A stretch of DNA of 64,000 nucleotides, taken from positions 22,600 to 86,599 of the forward strand of contig BBXU01000960.1 in NCBI GenBank assembly GCA_001598975.1. Reading direction: 5' to 3'. Shown piece by piece: positions 33,976 to 48,000 of the stretch. The position numbers were made by a program, and so were the translations under genes. This DNA comes from Parachlorella kessleri (lineage: Eukaryota; Chlorophyta; Trebouxiophyceae; Chlorellales; Chlorellaceae). A model generated the notes under the pieces. That model had not been told where the DNA came from. It saw only the letters and a program-made list of their open reading frames with translations, and did not search any database. Numbering within the stretch: position 1 is the stretch's first letter; each line of letters starts with the position of its first letter.

Positions 33976-36900
33976 ATGCATGGCGTACAGAGTCGTGCTG
34001 GAGCCAGGAAGCTGCTCTTCTTTCCCTTGGTGTTTGGAGGTCTCACCCTAGCACTGCTGCTGACCTCTCCTCACATGCTGGTACCCAAGGTACGTTGTGC
34101 ATGGGCAAGGCCAGTGCTGGGAGGGGAATGGGTGGCGGGGGCAAGCAGGGTACAGTTGTACTCCACAGCTGACATGTCAGCTGAGGTAGATTTGGATAGC
34201 AACTTACACACTGCCCTTGCCCCACCCCCCTCCTCAACACACATGTGTACACCCCCACCCACCCCCGAGGTCCCCCGTGGACATTGCAAACTTAATTCCC
34301 TTCGCTCCTCTGCATGGGGCGTGAGGAAAGGCTCTCGAGACAACCGAAACTTCAGACATCTGGATTGCAGGGCTACCTGCATGTGACACAGCCTTTGGCT
34401 GCCATTCTCTTGATGCCAGCCTTCCTCCCATACTGCAGGACAGGACAGTGGAGGCTCCCCAGACCCTCACCCAGACACGCGGCTACCCTGCACAGCAGCC
34501 GGCCTGCGCTGCGGCGCATCAGCATGCATGGACAGAGGCAGACGCATGTCGCAGCGGCCTCGTGGCTGTGGCAGCAGGCTTGCATGACTGCCAAACCAAG
34601 CTTCAAGAAACAGAGCCGCACACATATGCAAACCTCAGCCAAACCATCCTGAACGCCTTTTTCCAGGCTGAGAAGGTGAGCCCACCTAGGAACTCCTGTG
34701 TACTCTGTCCTAGCCTATTCTAGCCTACAACATGCCACTGCACTGGCACGGAGGTTGGGGCTGTGAACCCGGTCATGTTGTAAGCTTGGCCAACTCAAGC
34801 TGATTTGTGGCGTTATGGCAGCATACACCAGGGGTGTTGGCTTGTGTTCCACCTACCTCCCGTGCTCTCCCTACTATGCAGACAATTTTCCAACACTTCA
34901 TGGCCACCTATTGGCACCCCTCCCTCGTCCTAGGCAACAATGACAGCAGCGGTAACAATGGCAGGAGCCATGATAGCAGCAGCAGCAGCAGCCCTGCCAC
35001 CCGCGCCGGCAGTGCTACTGGGTCGGCAGCTGGTCGTGGTCTCCTGGTCGCCTCAGGGCCAGGGCCACAGGCAGCCAACGCCTTCATCAACTTGTGGGTG
35101 ATACGGCACCACCTCAACTCGTCCATCCCCATCATGCTGGTGTACAACTCGGTGCTCGAGTCCGACCGGCTGGGGACAGAAACACAGCGCTTCTTTGAGG
35201 TGACCAGCTCCCACTGCTTCTCGTGGGGCCTCCCCAGCACATCATGGACACTTTTCTCTGCCATCAGCTGCTCACCAGTCTTGGAAAGCATCCATCATGA
35301 CATGCTCACCCTACGGCTTTTGCACTTGTGCTGCAGGCCCATATTTCAAATATTCAGGTGGTGGATGGGGCCACCCTGCCGTACCCCCAGCACATGCGGC
35401 CGCTGTTCCTGCCAGGAGTGCCAGCCAGCCACAGCGGGTAAGCCTCAGTGGCGTGTTCCACCGGACCTTGTCTTGCCCATGGAAGGTATCACTGTGTGCC
35501 TGCCCAGCCGCGCCCACATGGCATGCGTGTTACCTGCAACTGCTGCAGGCGCCCGGGGAGCCACCAGGCAGTAGGGTGGTTTTGTGCTCTCCAGGTGGAA
35601 GATCAAGATCGCGGCGTTGTACGGGGCCCCATTCAAGGAGGTGGGCTATGTGATGGTGCCCTACTGGCTTCAAGTATCTTCTGTTGGTTCTTGCTGCCCT
35701 GCAAAGCACTGACCCCTTCTTGTCACATGCATTTCATCTAGAAAGCAGTGGTAGAAGAGTGTGCAGAAGGTGGGGCATAGTAAGCGTGCTGCATACCTTC
35801 CAATGGGTGCATGTCAGCAGGTATTAGCATTATCGCAAACAGTTCAACATCTGTGCGCCTGCGGCCGGACCTTACCAAGGGGTTTGCTGCGGCTTGGCCG
35901 TGGTCGGTGCAGGTGCTGGTACTGGACAGCGACTGCATGCCACTGGTGGACCCCCTGCCACTGTTTGACATCCCCGCCTACCACCAAGCCGGCAACCTCT
36001 TCTGGCCAGACCGGTACTGCATGTCGCAATGGTGAGAGCCGCCGGCAGCTCAGCCCCACCGGTTCCGTGCAGCATGCTTTGTCCCGCTGCGCCTGCAGGC
36101 AGAAGAAAACCACGAAGAGTGCAGCATCGCGTAGCGCACACTAGCCGGAGGCCTTCCTGCAGAGCCACAACGGCTGCGGCAGCAGACATGGCCTTGCAGG
36201 AGGCCCAGAGCATCTAGTATGGTGACTGTCCTGGCTGCCGCCCGTCCTTGCAGGGTCGACATCCTGACGCCCCAGCAGCTGTACCATAGCCTGGGGATGC
36301 CGGCACTGCCTGGGGACATGTACGCCACAGACTCTGGGCAGTTCCTCTTCAGCAGGTGGGCATGGGCCTCGCAGACTCACATGAGAAGGCGCGGTCACAC
36401 CTGCGTGTTATCTGTCAGGAGCGATTGCTGAGCCTAACGCTCGTCTTGCTAGCGTGGGTCCTGCGCTCACATGTGCGATGCTAAGCTGCTGCAGACAAGC
36501 AGGGTGCAGGTGTCATGCTGCTGCTACGCACTGCGGCATGCCCCGCTGTTGCAGGGAGCAGCACCCGGATGTGTTGGAGTGGCTGCTTTTCCTGAACGTC
36601 CATGACGAGTTTACCTACCACTATGCCTACGGCGACAAGGTTGGGTTCGTGACACAGAACACCTGGCAGGCTTGCCTGGGTCTTGGTTGTCGGAGGACTC
36701 GTTTCAAAAGTACTCCGTGCTGTGCATGCTAGCGCTTTGTCAGGGGTGTGCACATTTGCAACCTGCCAGCAAGCAAGAGTGAACCTAATTGAGTGCCCTG
36801 GCAAAAGGCTGGAGCGCATTGTGCTGAGGGCTTTGCAAATGTCTCATTCGTGCGGCTGCAGGACACGTTCAGGGCAGCGTTCTTCCTGGCGGGAAAGCTG

Positions 36901-38229
36901 GACAGCTTCCAGCAGGTGCGCAGGCACATGGGGCCGGCTCGTCCTTCCTGTGCGGCGTTGCTTCAAGATACACTGTCCCTGCAGGAACAGGCAGATCGGC
37001 ACGCCTCCGCAACTGGGACTTTTATGAGGACGCAGCTTCACTTAGGGGTGTTGAGTGCATTTGACGGAAGTTGATGTGTCCTTGGCAAGTGAAGGTGGGT
37101 ACTCAAAATGCATGCCACTGGTGTGTGTTGCGCAGGTTAGCATCCCAGCATCCTCCGGTCTTTTCGGATCGTCACCGGTGGTGAGTGGCACTCTTTCCAA
37201 GCAAGGCAGGAGATAACACTGCCCACACACCTTTCCCCCAGTGCTGTCTGGACCACTTGGACTGCCTCTCTCAATTCATTTCTCTGGCCTGCAGTCTTGT
37301 TGGAATAAACGGTCTTAGCTAACTTGGGTATCACTTTTTTGCAGGATAAGTGGACGGGCCGGGGCTTCTTGCATCACCACCCCGACAACGAGGGGTTGCT
37401 CTTCTTGCACCGCACGAGTTCCAATAAGTACTTATATAAGCCTGGCGCAGAGGAGGCCCATGCCACCAGCCACCTGCTGCTGCAGCCCACGTGCAAGTGG
37501 AACAGGAACCACTGGTGAGTGAGGAGCTGTGCGGCACTTGCCTGCCGCTAGTGAAGGGCTGAATTGATGTGCTGTGAAGGACTGGTATGGGTCCAATTCG
37601 TGCCTAGGATTGCCCCAGGTGCTGCAACTGAGCGTGCACCCCCTAAGGGCGTGGCTGCATGTACCAGCCCAGTCTACCTTGGCCTGCTGGCACTTCCCCC
37701 CTGCTGCTGTGAGTGTTCCTGTGGACTGTGCAGAAGTGGAGTGCATGCTTTCTCCCCTATGTGTGCCAGGTACTACTCCGATGCTCCTCAGCTTGACAAG
37801 CTGCAAGGGTCACGTCGCCTGCCAGTCATTGGGCCCTCCAACTGCACCTACGGCCTGTTGGACCTGGCAGCAGCCAGGGGCCAGTGCGCGCTGGGCGGCA
37901 GGAAAGACTTGGCGCCTCCCATACTTGAGGTGGGGTTTTCAGAAAGGGCTGCAAGTGCTGAGTGGTTCTGCTGGCTCTGGTGAGCCCTTAGGTTGGCTTC
38001 AGCCACCCATCCAAGGTGGTCAAACACAAAGTTGACCACCCTGCAACGCCAACACCCCCAGCTCACCCCGCGCACCTGCCAGAGTCTTACTTGGCATACT
38101 GTTCAGACCTTGCAGGTGGCCCCCTCCTCTCACCTCAGCACAGCGCAGGCTGCGGCCGACAAAGCCTTCCAGCTGCTGCTGGGGGCTGCGTCTGGCCGCC
38201 CCCTGCTACTTGGTGGGCCACTTCCTTAA
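33976..38229 (+). CDS. MNN1/GT71-type mannosyltransferase (Golgi type II)
   Basis: Golgi glycosyltransferase of the MNN1-like alpha-mannosyltransferase group (CAZy GT71), which extends protein-linked or wall glycans from GDP-mannose. Thirteen exons sum to 554 residues: 33976-34089, 34439-34675, 34882-35199, 35337-35437, 35595-35640, 35913-36031, 36254-36355, 36555-36639, 36862-36915, 37136-37180, 37345-37514, 37770-37929, 38116-38229. Residues about 12-31 are the signal anchor (KLLFFPLVFGGLTLALLL). A Ser-rich stem follows. The catalytic domain begins NAFINLWVIRHHLNSSIPIM, with KIKIAALYGAPFKE, the DxD nucleotide-sugar motif in VLVLDSDCMPLVDPL (Asp277, Asp279), AGNLFWPDRYC, and YATDSGQFLFSR. 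MNN1 proteins share all of these. Exon 10 (45 bases) is the least certain. Donor sugar and linkage are inferred from family only. Confidence 0.9.
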
Positions 38230-39063
38230 GCTCACCACCCTCCCTGTCCGAGCGGTTGTCTTCGGTTGTCTTGCTCTTCCTGGGTGGACAATGAGGCTGT
38301 GCCATCTAGGCTGTGGCACGAGCTGTTGCACTAGTTGCAGTGACGGCTGGCTGCAGACTGCAAACTGGAGTTCAGCATCGCATGTGTTTGTGCCTCAGCG
38401 CTCCCAGTAGCTCATAGCACTCTGCACATTTTACTGTGGCTGCCTGTTAGCATGGGGTTGCCAAGTCTAGACAAGCCGATGACCACACAAGCACATGACA
38501 CCTCGCAGGAATGTGAACTTTGCACTGCATAAATGTACCCCTGCTCGTAAGTGTTGGTTATGCTGCCATATCAACAATGCTGTTGTTCCACACATCCTCT
38601 ACCACACTATATGGCATGCTGCTGCCTAGGGTTGGTGCATGGCCCCTTACTAGGAAAGGAACTTTGTTGAGATGATACTAGCTCTGGACTCTGATGGGGC
38701 ACTCACTAGGCTTCTGCTGTCTTCCAGTGGCCAGTGCAACTGGCAGGCACAGTACCTCGTCACAACCACCCCTTGTGAAGTCCTAGCACATACTACACAA
38801 TTGACTGGTTTGTGTCTACTCGCTAGAGCTTCAGCCCCCCTGCACCGTGCTAGAAAATGTGAGAACCTCTGCCTCACGCAGGGCTACAGACCCAGTCGGA
38901 CAGGCTACGGCACAGTAACCTCTCTGCACTACAAGGCCTACAGCTTTGCTACAAGTGTCGAGTGTCTGCTTACACCCTACTCGCAATACCACCCGCTTAC
39001 CTCCCTCTCTGATCACATGACCGGCAACCCTAAATAAATGCCACCTGTTTAGTAGTAGAGGTT
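38230..39063. other. Convergent intergenic region
   Basis: 834 bases between the stops of the GT71 and FANCI genes; both 3' UTRs lie here. No gene, repeat or RNA is recognised. Confidence 0.5.
38970..38974 (-). terminator. Candidate polyadenylation signal TGTAA for FANCI gene
   Basis: TTACA on the + strand is TGTAA in FANCI sense, about 90 bases after its stop. Confidence 0.4.
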
Positions 39064-42000
39064 TCAGGCCTCCATCTCATCTCCCTCCTGCTCCTCGTCA
39101 CCATTAACCTCTTCACCTTCTCCTTCACCCTCTTCCTCCTCCCCTTGCTGAACCTCTGGCTGCACCCGGCATGCGCGCTTGGCCTGCCGGGGCTGCTGCC
39201 CCTCTGAAGCGGCGGGCGGGGCTGCCCCATCTCTTAGTGTGAGCTTGAAGTCACGGTTGGTGGAGCGCTTGGCGGTTAGCATCAGGTTCATCTTGCCTGG
39301 ATGTGGAGAAAAACAGGACGTATATACCTGTGCTATGTAGTGCATGCCACTCAAAGAATTTCTACGTCTAGCTCCGCGTCAGACTCCAGCCCCCAGCATC
39401 AGACACCCTTAGCCAGCTTCCCTTCAACTGCATGCCTTAGCTGCTGACATGCTGCCGCTCAGCCAAGCTCGCAGAAGGCACCTATGGTCCTGCACCACCC
39501 GTCGCCGCCTCCTGACGGCTGTGGTGCACCCAAGGGCCACATGTTGCCGGCCGGTGTGCGAGCGCCCACCCAACTCGACCCTTCAACCCTTGCAGTGCCG
39601 TCATGGCCGATTGCCCCACCCACCCGTCTTGGACAGGCGAATGAGCTGTTTCTCATAGTCCTCTATCTGAAACACCAGGTTGGGAACCAGCTTGGACTCG
39701 CGCCGCGCTTTGCTGGCGGCGGTGGCTAGCGCACGCTGCCGCTTGCGCGCCGCCTTGGCAGCCTTCTCGTCCCCACCTGTTGAGGACAGCAGGCGAAACA
39801 TGCAGGACATTGCAGGTAAGGAGATGTGCAACCAGTCGGTGAGATTTGATACAACAAGCCGCTGGCATGTGGAAAAAAAACGAAAATGATCACCCCGGTA
39901 GGACTCGCCTTGCTTAATGTTGAAGCATCGAACGTGAGTGCTAAACCGCCTGCCGTCATCCACTCAGGCATCAAGACCTGCCCGGCTACCCCCACAAACC
40001 AAACAACCTGCCTTCTATTGCCGCCCCCCCCTCCCCCCCCCTTCCCCGTCCCCCTTCGCTTCTCACCCTCCTCCTCCATGTTGCCCGCGGCGGCGTCATT
40101 CTCGGTCAGGCTGTTCGAGTGCACATCGGTGATGAAGCTGTACACCTGCCCCGTGCAGCAGCGGTTGACGGCGGCCACCAGCTCCTGGAAGGCCTGGCAG
40201 GGGCTGCACTGGGACACACCTGCAGGCAGGCACAGGAAGAACAGCAGCGCCTTGGACGGCACAGAATTGACTCGGAATGAGATTTAAGGAGCAACCCACA
40301 AATCTGTAGGGATAGCAAACCACCGCTGCTTGGGCAAGAGAGGGTGTTACGGTTTGGTGCAGCAACAGCAGCACCACAACAGCAGCGCCCTGGTGAATGA
40401 AGGGGCAAGCTGCCCCCAGGGCGCTCAGCCCACCTTTGGGTGCGAACTGGGACTTTGCAGCTGCGCCCAAAGTCTTGTACAGGTGGGTGGTGGCCTTTAG
40501 GAGAGATTCACAGGTGGCCCCCAGGATGCGTGTCTCGACCATCACACCACATGACTCCACCTGAAGGAGGGTGTATGGGGGACGGGCGCTTAGGCTACAT
40601 TAATATTCTTTGTGAGGGTATGTAGACTGGCAACAGACGCTACAAGGCGGGTGCAGCAGCTTGGGAGGTCTGTTGCCCGCTGCAGAGTGCTGCCCAGGCG
40701 GACTGTTGTGAGAAAGCATGCAAGCCGTCGCAGTGGTAGCACTCACGATGTAGCGCAGTCGCTCGAAGGCCGCCCTCTCCCACTGCATGCGCAGGTTGCT
40801 TTGCCTCAGGCTGCAATCCTTGCCTGCAATTTTGCAAGGGCACAGCCTCTCTTTGTTCTGCTGCTTTGCATTGTCATCGCAATAGGCGGGGTTGCAAGTG
40901 ACAGGGTGAGCAAAGATGTACCAAGGTAGCCATCGTGTCCCCAACCCAGTGTCTGTGGAATTCCTATTTGTCCCCGGTGGTCGCATCATAGCTTGTCCCA
41001 AACCCAACATGCAACGTTGCTACTTCCGCCGCTGCTGTCCTAAAAGAGGGCAGGTACTCTATTCATCTTTCCATAGATAATGCCTGCCCCCGTCTGCAAT
41101 GACGGTTTTTAGTCTGCGTAGGTGCTCTATGGCACAGCCATGCGCGGTCCGCTTACCAGCGGCCATCAGGACTTTGAGCTTGGCCAGCACCCAGTCCATG
41201 TTGGTCAGCAGCGACTCCATGTGGGACACCAGCACAGCCATCTGCCAATCAAGGGGGTAAATAAGCGTGTTTGTGCATAGTAGAGGTTACGCAGGGGTAC
41301 CAAACACAAGCATGCCGCACGGCGCAGTGGCACAACCATGCACCGGTATATTGATGTCAGCAAGAGAGCAAGCGCGGCACAGTGTTTTGGCACGGGCCTG
41401 GCTCACCACTGACTTAGCTGTCCCCTCCTGGATAACGGGGAACATGTCGCTGCCCTGCGCCTCGTCCTCAGCTGCACATGCCAGATGAACGAGGCGCATA
41501 AGGAGGGAAGCAATCCATTGGCAGCCCGTCCAGTGGCACCATAGGGTACTAGAGCGCCCACCAAGTGTTGGTAGGCAACCTCTTGATCTCCTCATAGCCA
41601 GGCCGGGCGGTGCATGCGGTACCAACAGCAGCAGCAGCAGCAGCAGCAGCGGCAGCTTCCAGCGCTCCTGGCCACACCCAGCCTACCCCCCACCTGGTCC
41701 ATCCCACCTTCATGCATCTGCTTCAGTTCCCCAGCCAAGGCCTGCAGCAGCGCCACATCCCTGCCGGGCGGCTGACTGCGTGAATCATGCCTAGGATCCA
41801 CGCCCGCCTGGCTGGCGCAGCGCAGCGCCAGGGAGACCAGCGCTTTGGCTGCGCCGCCCAGCTGCGCCTGCGGGGTGCATGGACGGAAATCTGGTGGGCT
41901 GATGGTTGCATATGTTCCGAAATGCGGACCCTGTATGATCGTCACGCATGGCCAAGCTCGTCTGAAAGGCTGACACTGGTTGGAATGCATCTCCACACAC

Positions 42001-45000
42001 CTACCACGCCCTGGCTGCCTCAGCATACCTTTTGATAGGCATATGGACACACCTAGCACCTTCCTAGGCCCACATGTCAACTGACACTCCGGGCATTACA
42101 ACCCACCAACAGGCCAATGAACTGCGGTCCCCACCTCTCCTCATATACCCCGACGCCCCACATCTACCATTACCACAACGCACACAGGCAGCCAAGACAC
42201 CCTGACTGGACCTTTACAGTCAGGTTGCTCGCAACGGCGAAGACCAGTGAAATTAGACTAGACTAGCCCGGACATGCCACTGGCCTGCGGGGAGGCGCCC
42301 TCGCACGCCTTGACCGCCCAGCCCGCCACGCACGCCGCCTCCCTGCCCGGCAGCACCCCCGCCACCAGCTGCAGGCAGGGGCACAGCGCCTCCAGCTCCT
42401 TGCCGCAGCAGTGCTCCACCAGCGTGTCCAGCAGCTGCTTGATGTGCGGCAGCCGCTGCGCAATCACGTGCTGCGCCTCCGGCAGGCCTGCAAACGATGA
42501 CATGCCACAGAAAGGGGTTTGGTGCACTGTGTCAGACTCTCGCTGTGCTAGTGGAGCCACGCGAACTGGCGAAAGGCGTGTAGGGTGATGGTCGGTGGCA
42601 GTAGCTTTGCTAGTGGCATCCCCGCCAGGATTTGGACAGGTTTTTGGTCAGGCGAATTCTTAAGGCCTCTCCTGTCTTGGACGTAGTTGTGACGGAGGCC
42701 TGTGACAGAAATGCATCTGTACCTGTAGGATGGGCATGTATGCGCAGCGACAGTGGGGCCACCTATATATGCTGCTGATTCGGTGCAAGCGGGATGGCGG
42801 TGCCACACCTTGCACCGTGGGGAACCCCGCATCACGCACGGTGGCATCATCTGGCAGGGGAACATCCCTCAATAGCTCGGCCACTCCAGCTGCCGTTTTT
42901 CCCATTTTAAAAAGCTGCTCCAGGGCCTTCACAGCCGCCTGCAACATAGAAGCAAGGCTGCTAGTTGGTAGGCTCAAGCACCCATTAGACTGTCGGATTG
43001 CCATGCACGTGCAGTAGAGGCTGCCACTGGGCGATGGCCACTAGGGCTTACAAAATCACAGACACTACTGCCGAGCAGCTTGGATGATTATGAAAGGGAG
43101 GTATCAAGACTAGCGGTACCATAGAGGGGAAGGGTATTCTGATGAGGGCTAGCTAGCGCACCTGCGTGAGTGGCTCTGTGGGGTCCTTCTCCTTCTTCTC
43201 GCCCTTGGGAACCACCACCCGCTGCCCAGCACATGCCAGCACCTGCGCAGTGTGGATTTAATGAACCCACTGGGACATGCATGGGATGAAATGACATGGG
43301 CAGTGACCTGGTATCACAGTCGGGGGCCTCGGTCCACCTTGCAGCCACTTAATCCTGTTGCAAAGCTCGGCTTGAAAAACTCCCAATTCATCTGCGCCCG
43401 GTGGGCCTTGTGCAACACGGCTTGGCTGGGAGCAAAAGATGGGTGGTGCTGCTGCTGGGCAAGGAGCAAGCCTGGTACTCACCACCGTCTGCACAGCGCT
43501 GAAAAGCGGCCCCGCCAGCTCCTCCCAGGGGGGGACTGCCAGCAGCTCGTGCACAGCGTCCCTATCCCCCTTGCTGCCAGCGGTACCTGCCAGTGCAACG
43601 CATGAACAGGCACGTACATGCAAGTTGTTGAGAAAAGTTTAAAAGTGCCGATCGCGGCACACCAAGCTGCACACAGAGGTAAACTGGTTGACTGAAAGTT
43701 TTACGATCGGGCGATGATACCCAGCAATAGCATGACGCTGAAGGCCCCAAATCAAGCACCGATACACCATTCCATTCCTTCCTTTCACCTGTGGCAATGG
43801 CAGCGCCGGTATCACTCGCAGCGCACGCCTGCAGCAGCCGCAGCGTGCTGGACAGCACAAACGTCTGGAACTGCGTATCACGGGCCAGCTTCAGTCTGGC
43901 ATTGTCCACGGAGATGGCTCCCAGCAGCTTACAGAGGCAGCCTACTGACAGTGCTGGCACACGGCGGTCAAGGGAGGGCGGGGCGCCGGCACCAGCGCCG
44001 GCCTTAGCAGGCGCGGCGGGCCGGCCTCCACCCCTGCGCCCACCCACGGCCTGCAGGGCAATCATACGACCGTGTGAGATGGCAGGCACTGGTTGCATGA
44101 GTCTAGTACCTGCCTGCCACGGGAGTAGGCACTACTGCACTAGACGACCCCATGCTTGTTGTGAACCCATTGTCATCTAAGGCGGTGCCAGAGTCGCTCT
44201 CTGTGAACCCACAAGAAGCTCCAAGTCCCTCCAATACATAAAGTGCTTTTGTGGTGGTGCACGTCACGCTCCCTCACAAACCTGCGTGAGCCCTTCCACC
44301 TTCTTGGCCTTGCTTCCCTTCTTGCCCTCTGCTGCCAAGTCCAGCAGGCGTTGGTGCTGGCTGAAGAGGGACTCCAGGTCGACACCCAGCCCCTCAACTG
44401 CTGCACCGCCGCTGGTGGACTCTGCATTCAGTTTGTGGTGCAGACATGTAGGGATGGACCCGCAGCAGGCATGGCTGAAGGCAATGGCAACATCGGCCTC
44501 GGGGGCTACGGGGGGAAATGGAGGTGCGAGTCGGGTGACAACGGAGGGCGGCCACCTGGGTTTGGGCTCAATTTTGAGCCACACATGCATAAGGATAAGA
44601 TGCCCAGCAGTGCCACGCAAAGCCGTGTGATAGGTCATGCATCGCTGTCAAATCTCCATGCAGCTAAGGCTTTTCCTGGCCCCAAACAGTAGGACTACAT
44701 TGCAGGTATGGCAGCCTCAGCTTCTACCGATGTTACCCCAGACCCTAGCCCTAGACGGAGACAGGGAAGCCCTGTGGGAAGATCTTGCCTGTGATTTCGT
44801 CCACCAGGTCCTCCATGGCCACCTCCATGCAGCCTAGGAGGATGTCAGCAGTAGCCTGGCTAAGCTCCCCAGCAGGCTGGTCAGCACTGAAGTCGGTCGA
44901 CCCGTCAAACTACAGGCAGCCAAGTAGGAAGACGATGGCTTGTACTGCTTTCAAAGCTTGTTGAGCAGGGTAGGTCCCAAAGAGGAAATGGGCCATCACT

Positions 45001-48000
45001 ACTTCCCGGGGTAAACACTGTGGCCCATCTGCAAGTTCCTAGGGCAAGAGAAGCAGGTGTGACATATAGGTGATCTCCCAACCCCAGCTGCCGGACGCAG
45101 CCTAAGAGCCGGGACTAAGCATGGGCTACCCTGCCTGCACTCCGGGCTCCTGCTGTGCACCCTTAGCCTCCCTCATTCGACCTCCGCACGACTGCACGGC
45201 GGTCCTACCGAGAAGTCCTCAAGTGTGCAGTTGACCAGCCGGTGCCGGAGTGCCTGGAAGCGCTTCTGCAGGGCTTGGGCAGCGGCACCGGCATCTTCAT
45301 CCAAGTCCGACAAGTCTGCCACCAAGGAGACAGCAAACGCGAACATTATTGGCCATGAGAAGGATGGTGGTGGTGGTGGTGGTGGGTGTGTGTGGGGGTG
45401 GGGGGGGGGGGGATAGGACTATATGTTGTGCGGCAGTGGGGATCCGTAGGTGGTCGAGCCACCAGAGGCAGCAACCGGCAGCGCCCGTTAGCCACTAATA
45501 TTTGGATGTATCAACCATGGTACCACAGGCCTATCACTTGCTGGCAGCAAAGCTACTGCTGGAGTGGAAGGGTGGCTTTCCATGCTTTTGGTGCTCCACC
45601 AGCTGCCCTATTACCATGAAGGACAGACACGATTATCTGAATTCTGAACTGGAATCATCAGAACAGGCAGCCCCACTCACCTGTTCCAAAATTAAAGTTG
45701 CCAGCCTCGGTGGCTCCTGCTGGCAGGTCTGCCGAGATGCGCAGCACCCGGCGCAGGGCTGCCAGCAAATGCTGCAACGGTTCAACCACTCTCACAGTCT
45801 CACCCTGCACACTAGCAGGGTGCAGTCTTGCCTGGGTCTGAAGAAATCATTTTCAGGCTTCGCATTCATTTCATAACAGTATCCTGATAGATTAAAGACC
45901 GGCTAAACATTAAAACCCAGCACGATTGGACAATCTGAGTGCTTATCGTGCATCACTTCAACCCCAACCAGCCCTCCCACCGCCCCAGTCATACCTGCAA
46001 ACGTGCGCAGGCCTCCAGCTTGAGTGGCGGTGTAAGCTGCTCATTAGTTTCATAAAATTGGCAGAAGTGTGGTAGCAGCGGCTCCACGATACACTCCTGC
46101 GGAGGGCGGTCAGAGGAAGAGGGCCCATTGGCTGTTTAGCAAGTGCTTAACCACATCATTTGCTCCATGTGCGTGCATGTAAGTTTTTTAAGTAAAACAC
46201 CTGTCTTGAATGTTTTTGCGTGTGGAAGAGCTCCAGGCCTGCCAGAAGAAGCGCGCCTCCTGGCGTCACCATTTCCAAAAGCAATCTTCATGCACTGGCA
46301 CTGGGGCAACCCACTCCACGAGCTATACCCACCTGCGCCGAGGGGTCCGCCGCGAGCACCGCCGGCATGCCTTCGTACAGGGCGCGCCGCACCTCCGCCT
46401 GCTGGCTCAGGCAGCGGCGCAGGAAGCTCATCAGCTCGTGCAGCAGGGTGGCCCCTCCAGGGCCGCCTGTGAGGGAGCTCATCTGGCTCATGGAGGGCAC
46501 CTGGGGCACCAGGCAGGCAGCAGGCAGGTGGGGAGGAGGCAGGGCGCGTCCGGGCGGGGTAGGCCGCGGGTGGGTGGCTTGGGCAGTAGCTTTGTGTATG
46601 CCGACTCAAGTGGGCTGGGCAGCATGTAGCTTTGTGGGCCGTTTGGCATCTGGCCTCAAGATGATAAAAGGCGTTGCTATCACATGCACAGCTCTCCAGG
46701 TTGGGCGAATTAATCCCTGGGGCGGGGTGGCATTGACCATCACGGCTAAACGAACGGTACACTTGCACGTAGTCCATGTAGGCTAGTTAACCCCGTCAGC
46801 ACCGGACCAGTCACCTGGCTTGAGCTTCCAGCCTGACCCTCACTGCCGCCTGCCATAAACGCTGCAGAAACTGCTGGGTCTTTCAGCTCCTCTATGATCA
46901 TATAGAGGAAACCACGTGCAGCCAGCAGCCTGGCATGCACCTCGCGACTGCATCCATGGTGGGAGTCAGAAATCGACTGCCGAGCTAACCATGCAGCCTG
47001 CCGGTGATGCTGGATGCGGCTGAGACGCACACCCTGTTGCCCACAACATGAACTCCCAGGGCCCATGCACAGTCCACAGTCCAGTCGCTTGGTGCCCATG
47101 TGCCCTTGCAGCACCGCTGGCTGATGACACTAGAGACAGTCTGGTTCGCTGCCCCAGGCACACCTGAACATAGCTTTCCGCAGCAGCATTACCAAGTAGT
47201 CCTGGACATCTCGACGAGCGCGGCAGAGGGGCCACACCGCCAGCAGCAGCGATAGCGCCGCGTTGGGCGGGAGGAAGGCCAGGTTCTCCAGGCTCACCTG
47301 GCAGGGAATGGGGCAAGAGCCAGCGCCTGATTGTACAGACGGCAGCCACACAGTTGCAAGATGTGGGCACAGCAGGTGCAAGCCTATCATTTCACAACGC
47401 ACAACGCTCACCAAGCATGACAAGCCACATTGCGGAGGGAGCCTGTCGTGAGGGGCACCGCCAGCCCCTACTGCACCCACCTTGAAGTCGTTGAGGTACT
47501 CGGCCACCTGCGCCCCTTCCTGCCGCACCAACAGGGCAATGAGCCGAACAAATGGAGCAGCAGCCTCGTCCTGCACAGCATGCCATCTCAGTCCGCGCAT
47601 CCGCAACTGCGAACTAGAGGGTGGGCTTGCCCCTTGGCAGTGGGCTCACAACGTCCTAGCACTGCCAACATCAGAACCAAACTTTGCAGCTTAAGCGTTC
47701 CTGTGGACAGGGACAACAAGCGGTGGGGCTACTACCTACCAATAAGAACACTTCGAAGTGCAGGGTTGCCCCCAGCCCAACCACCTGCCCAACAGCAATC
47801 CCACCTTGGCGCCTATCAGCCGGTTGTGGCACATGGATATGATGTCCCGCCGGAATTCCTTGTGGGCACAAAAGAGCTCAAGGAGCATGCATGTCCCTAG
47901 GTCGCAAGCCTGGGCCGCGGGCGAGGCTGAGGTTTCATCCAGAGAGCCTGCAGGTCAAGGACCTCCAGGATGACGTCATGCAGGCCAGGCCAACTTTCTT

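Noticed and set aside
44910..45055. Extra FANCI exon (ELADGPQCLPREVVMAHFLF)
   Set aside because: Open frame after an AG, but neighbouring exons join in phase and animal FANCI has no corresponding segment.
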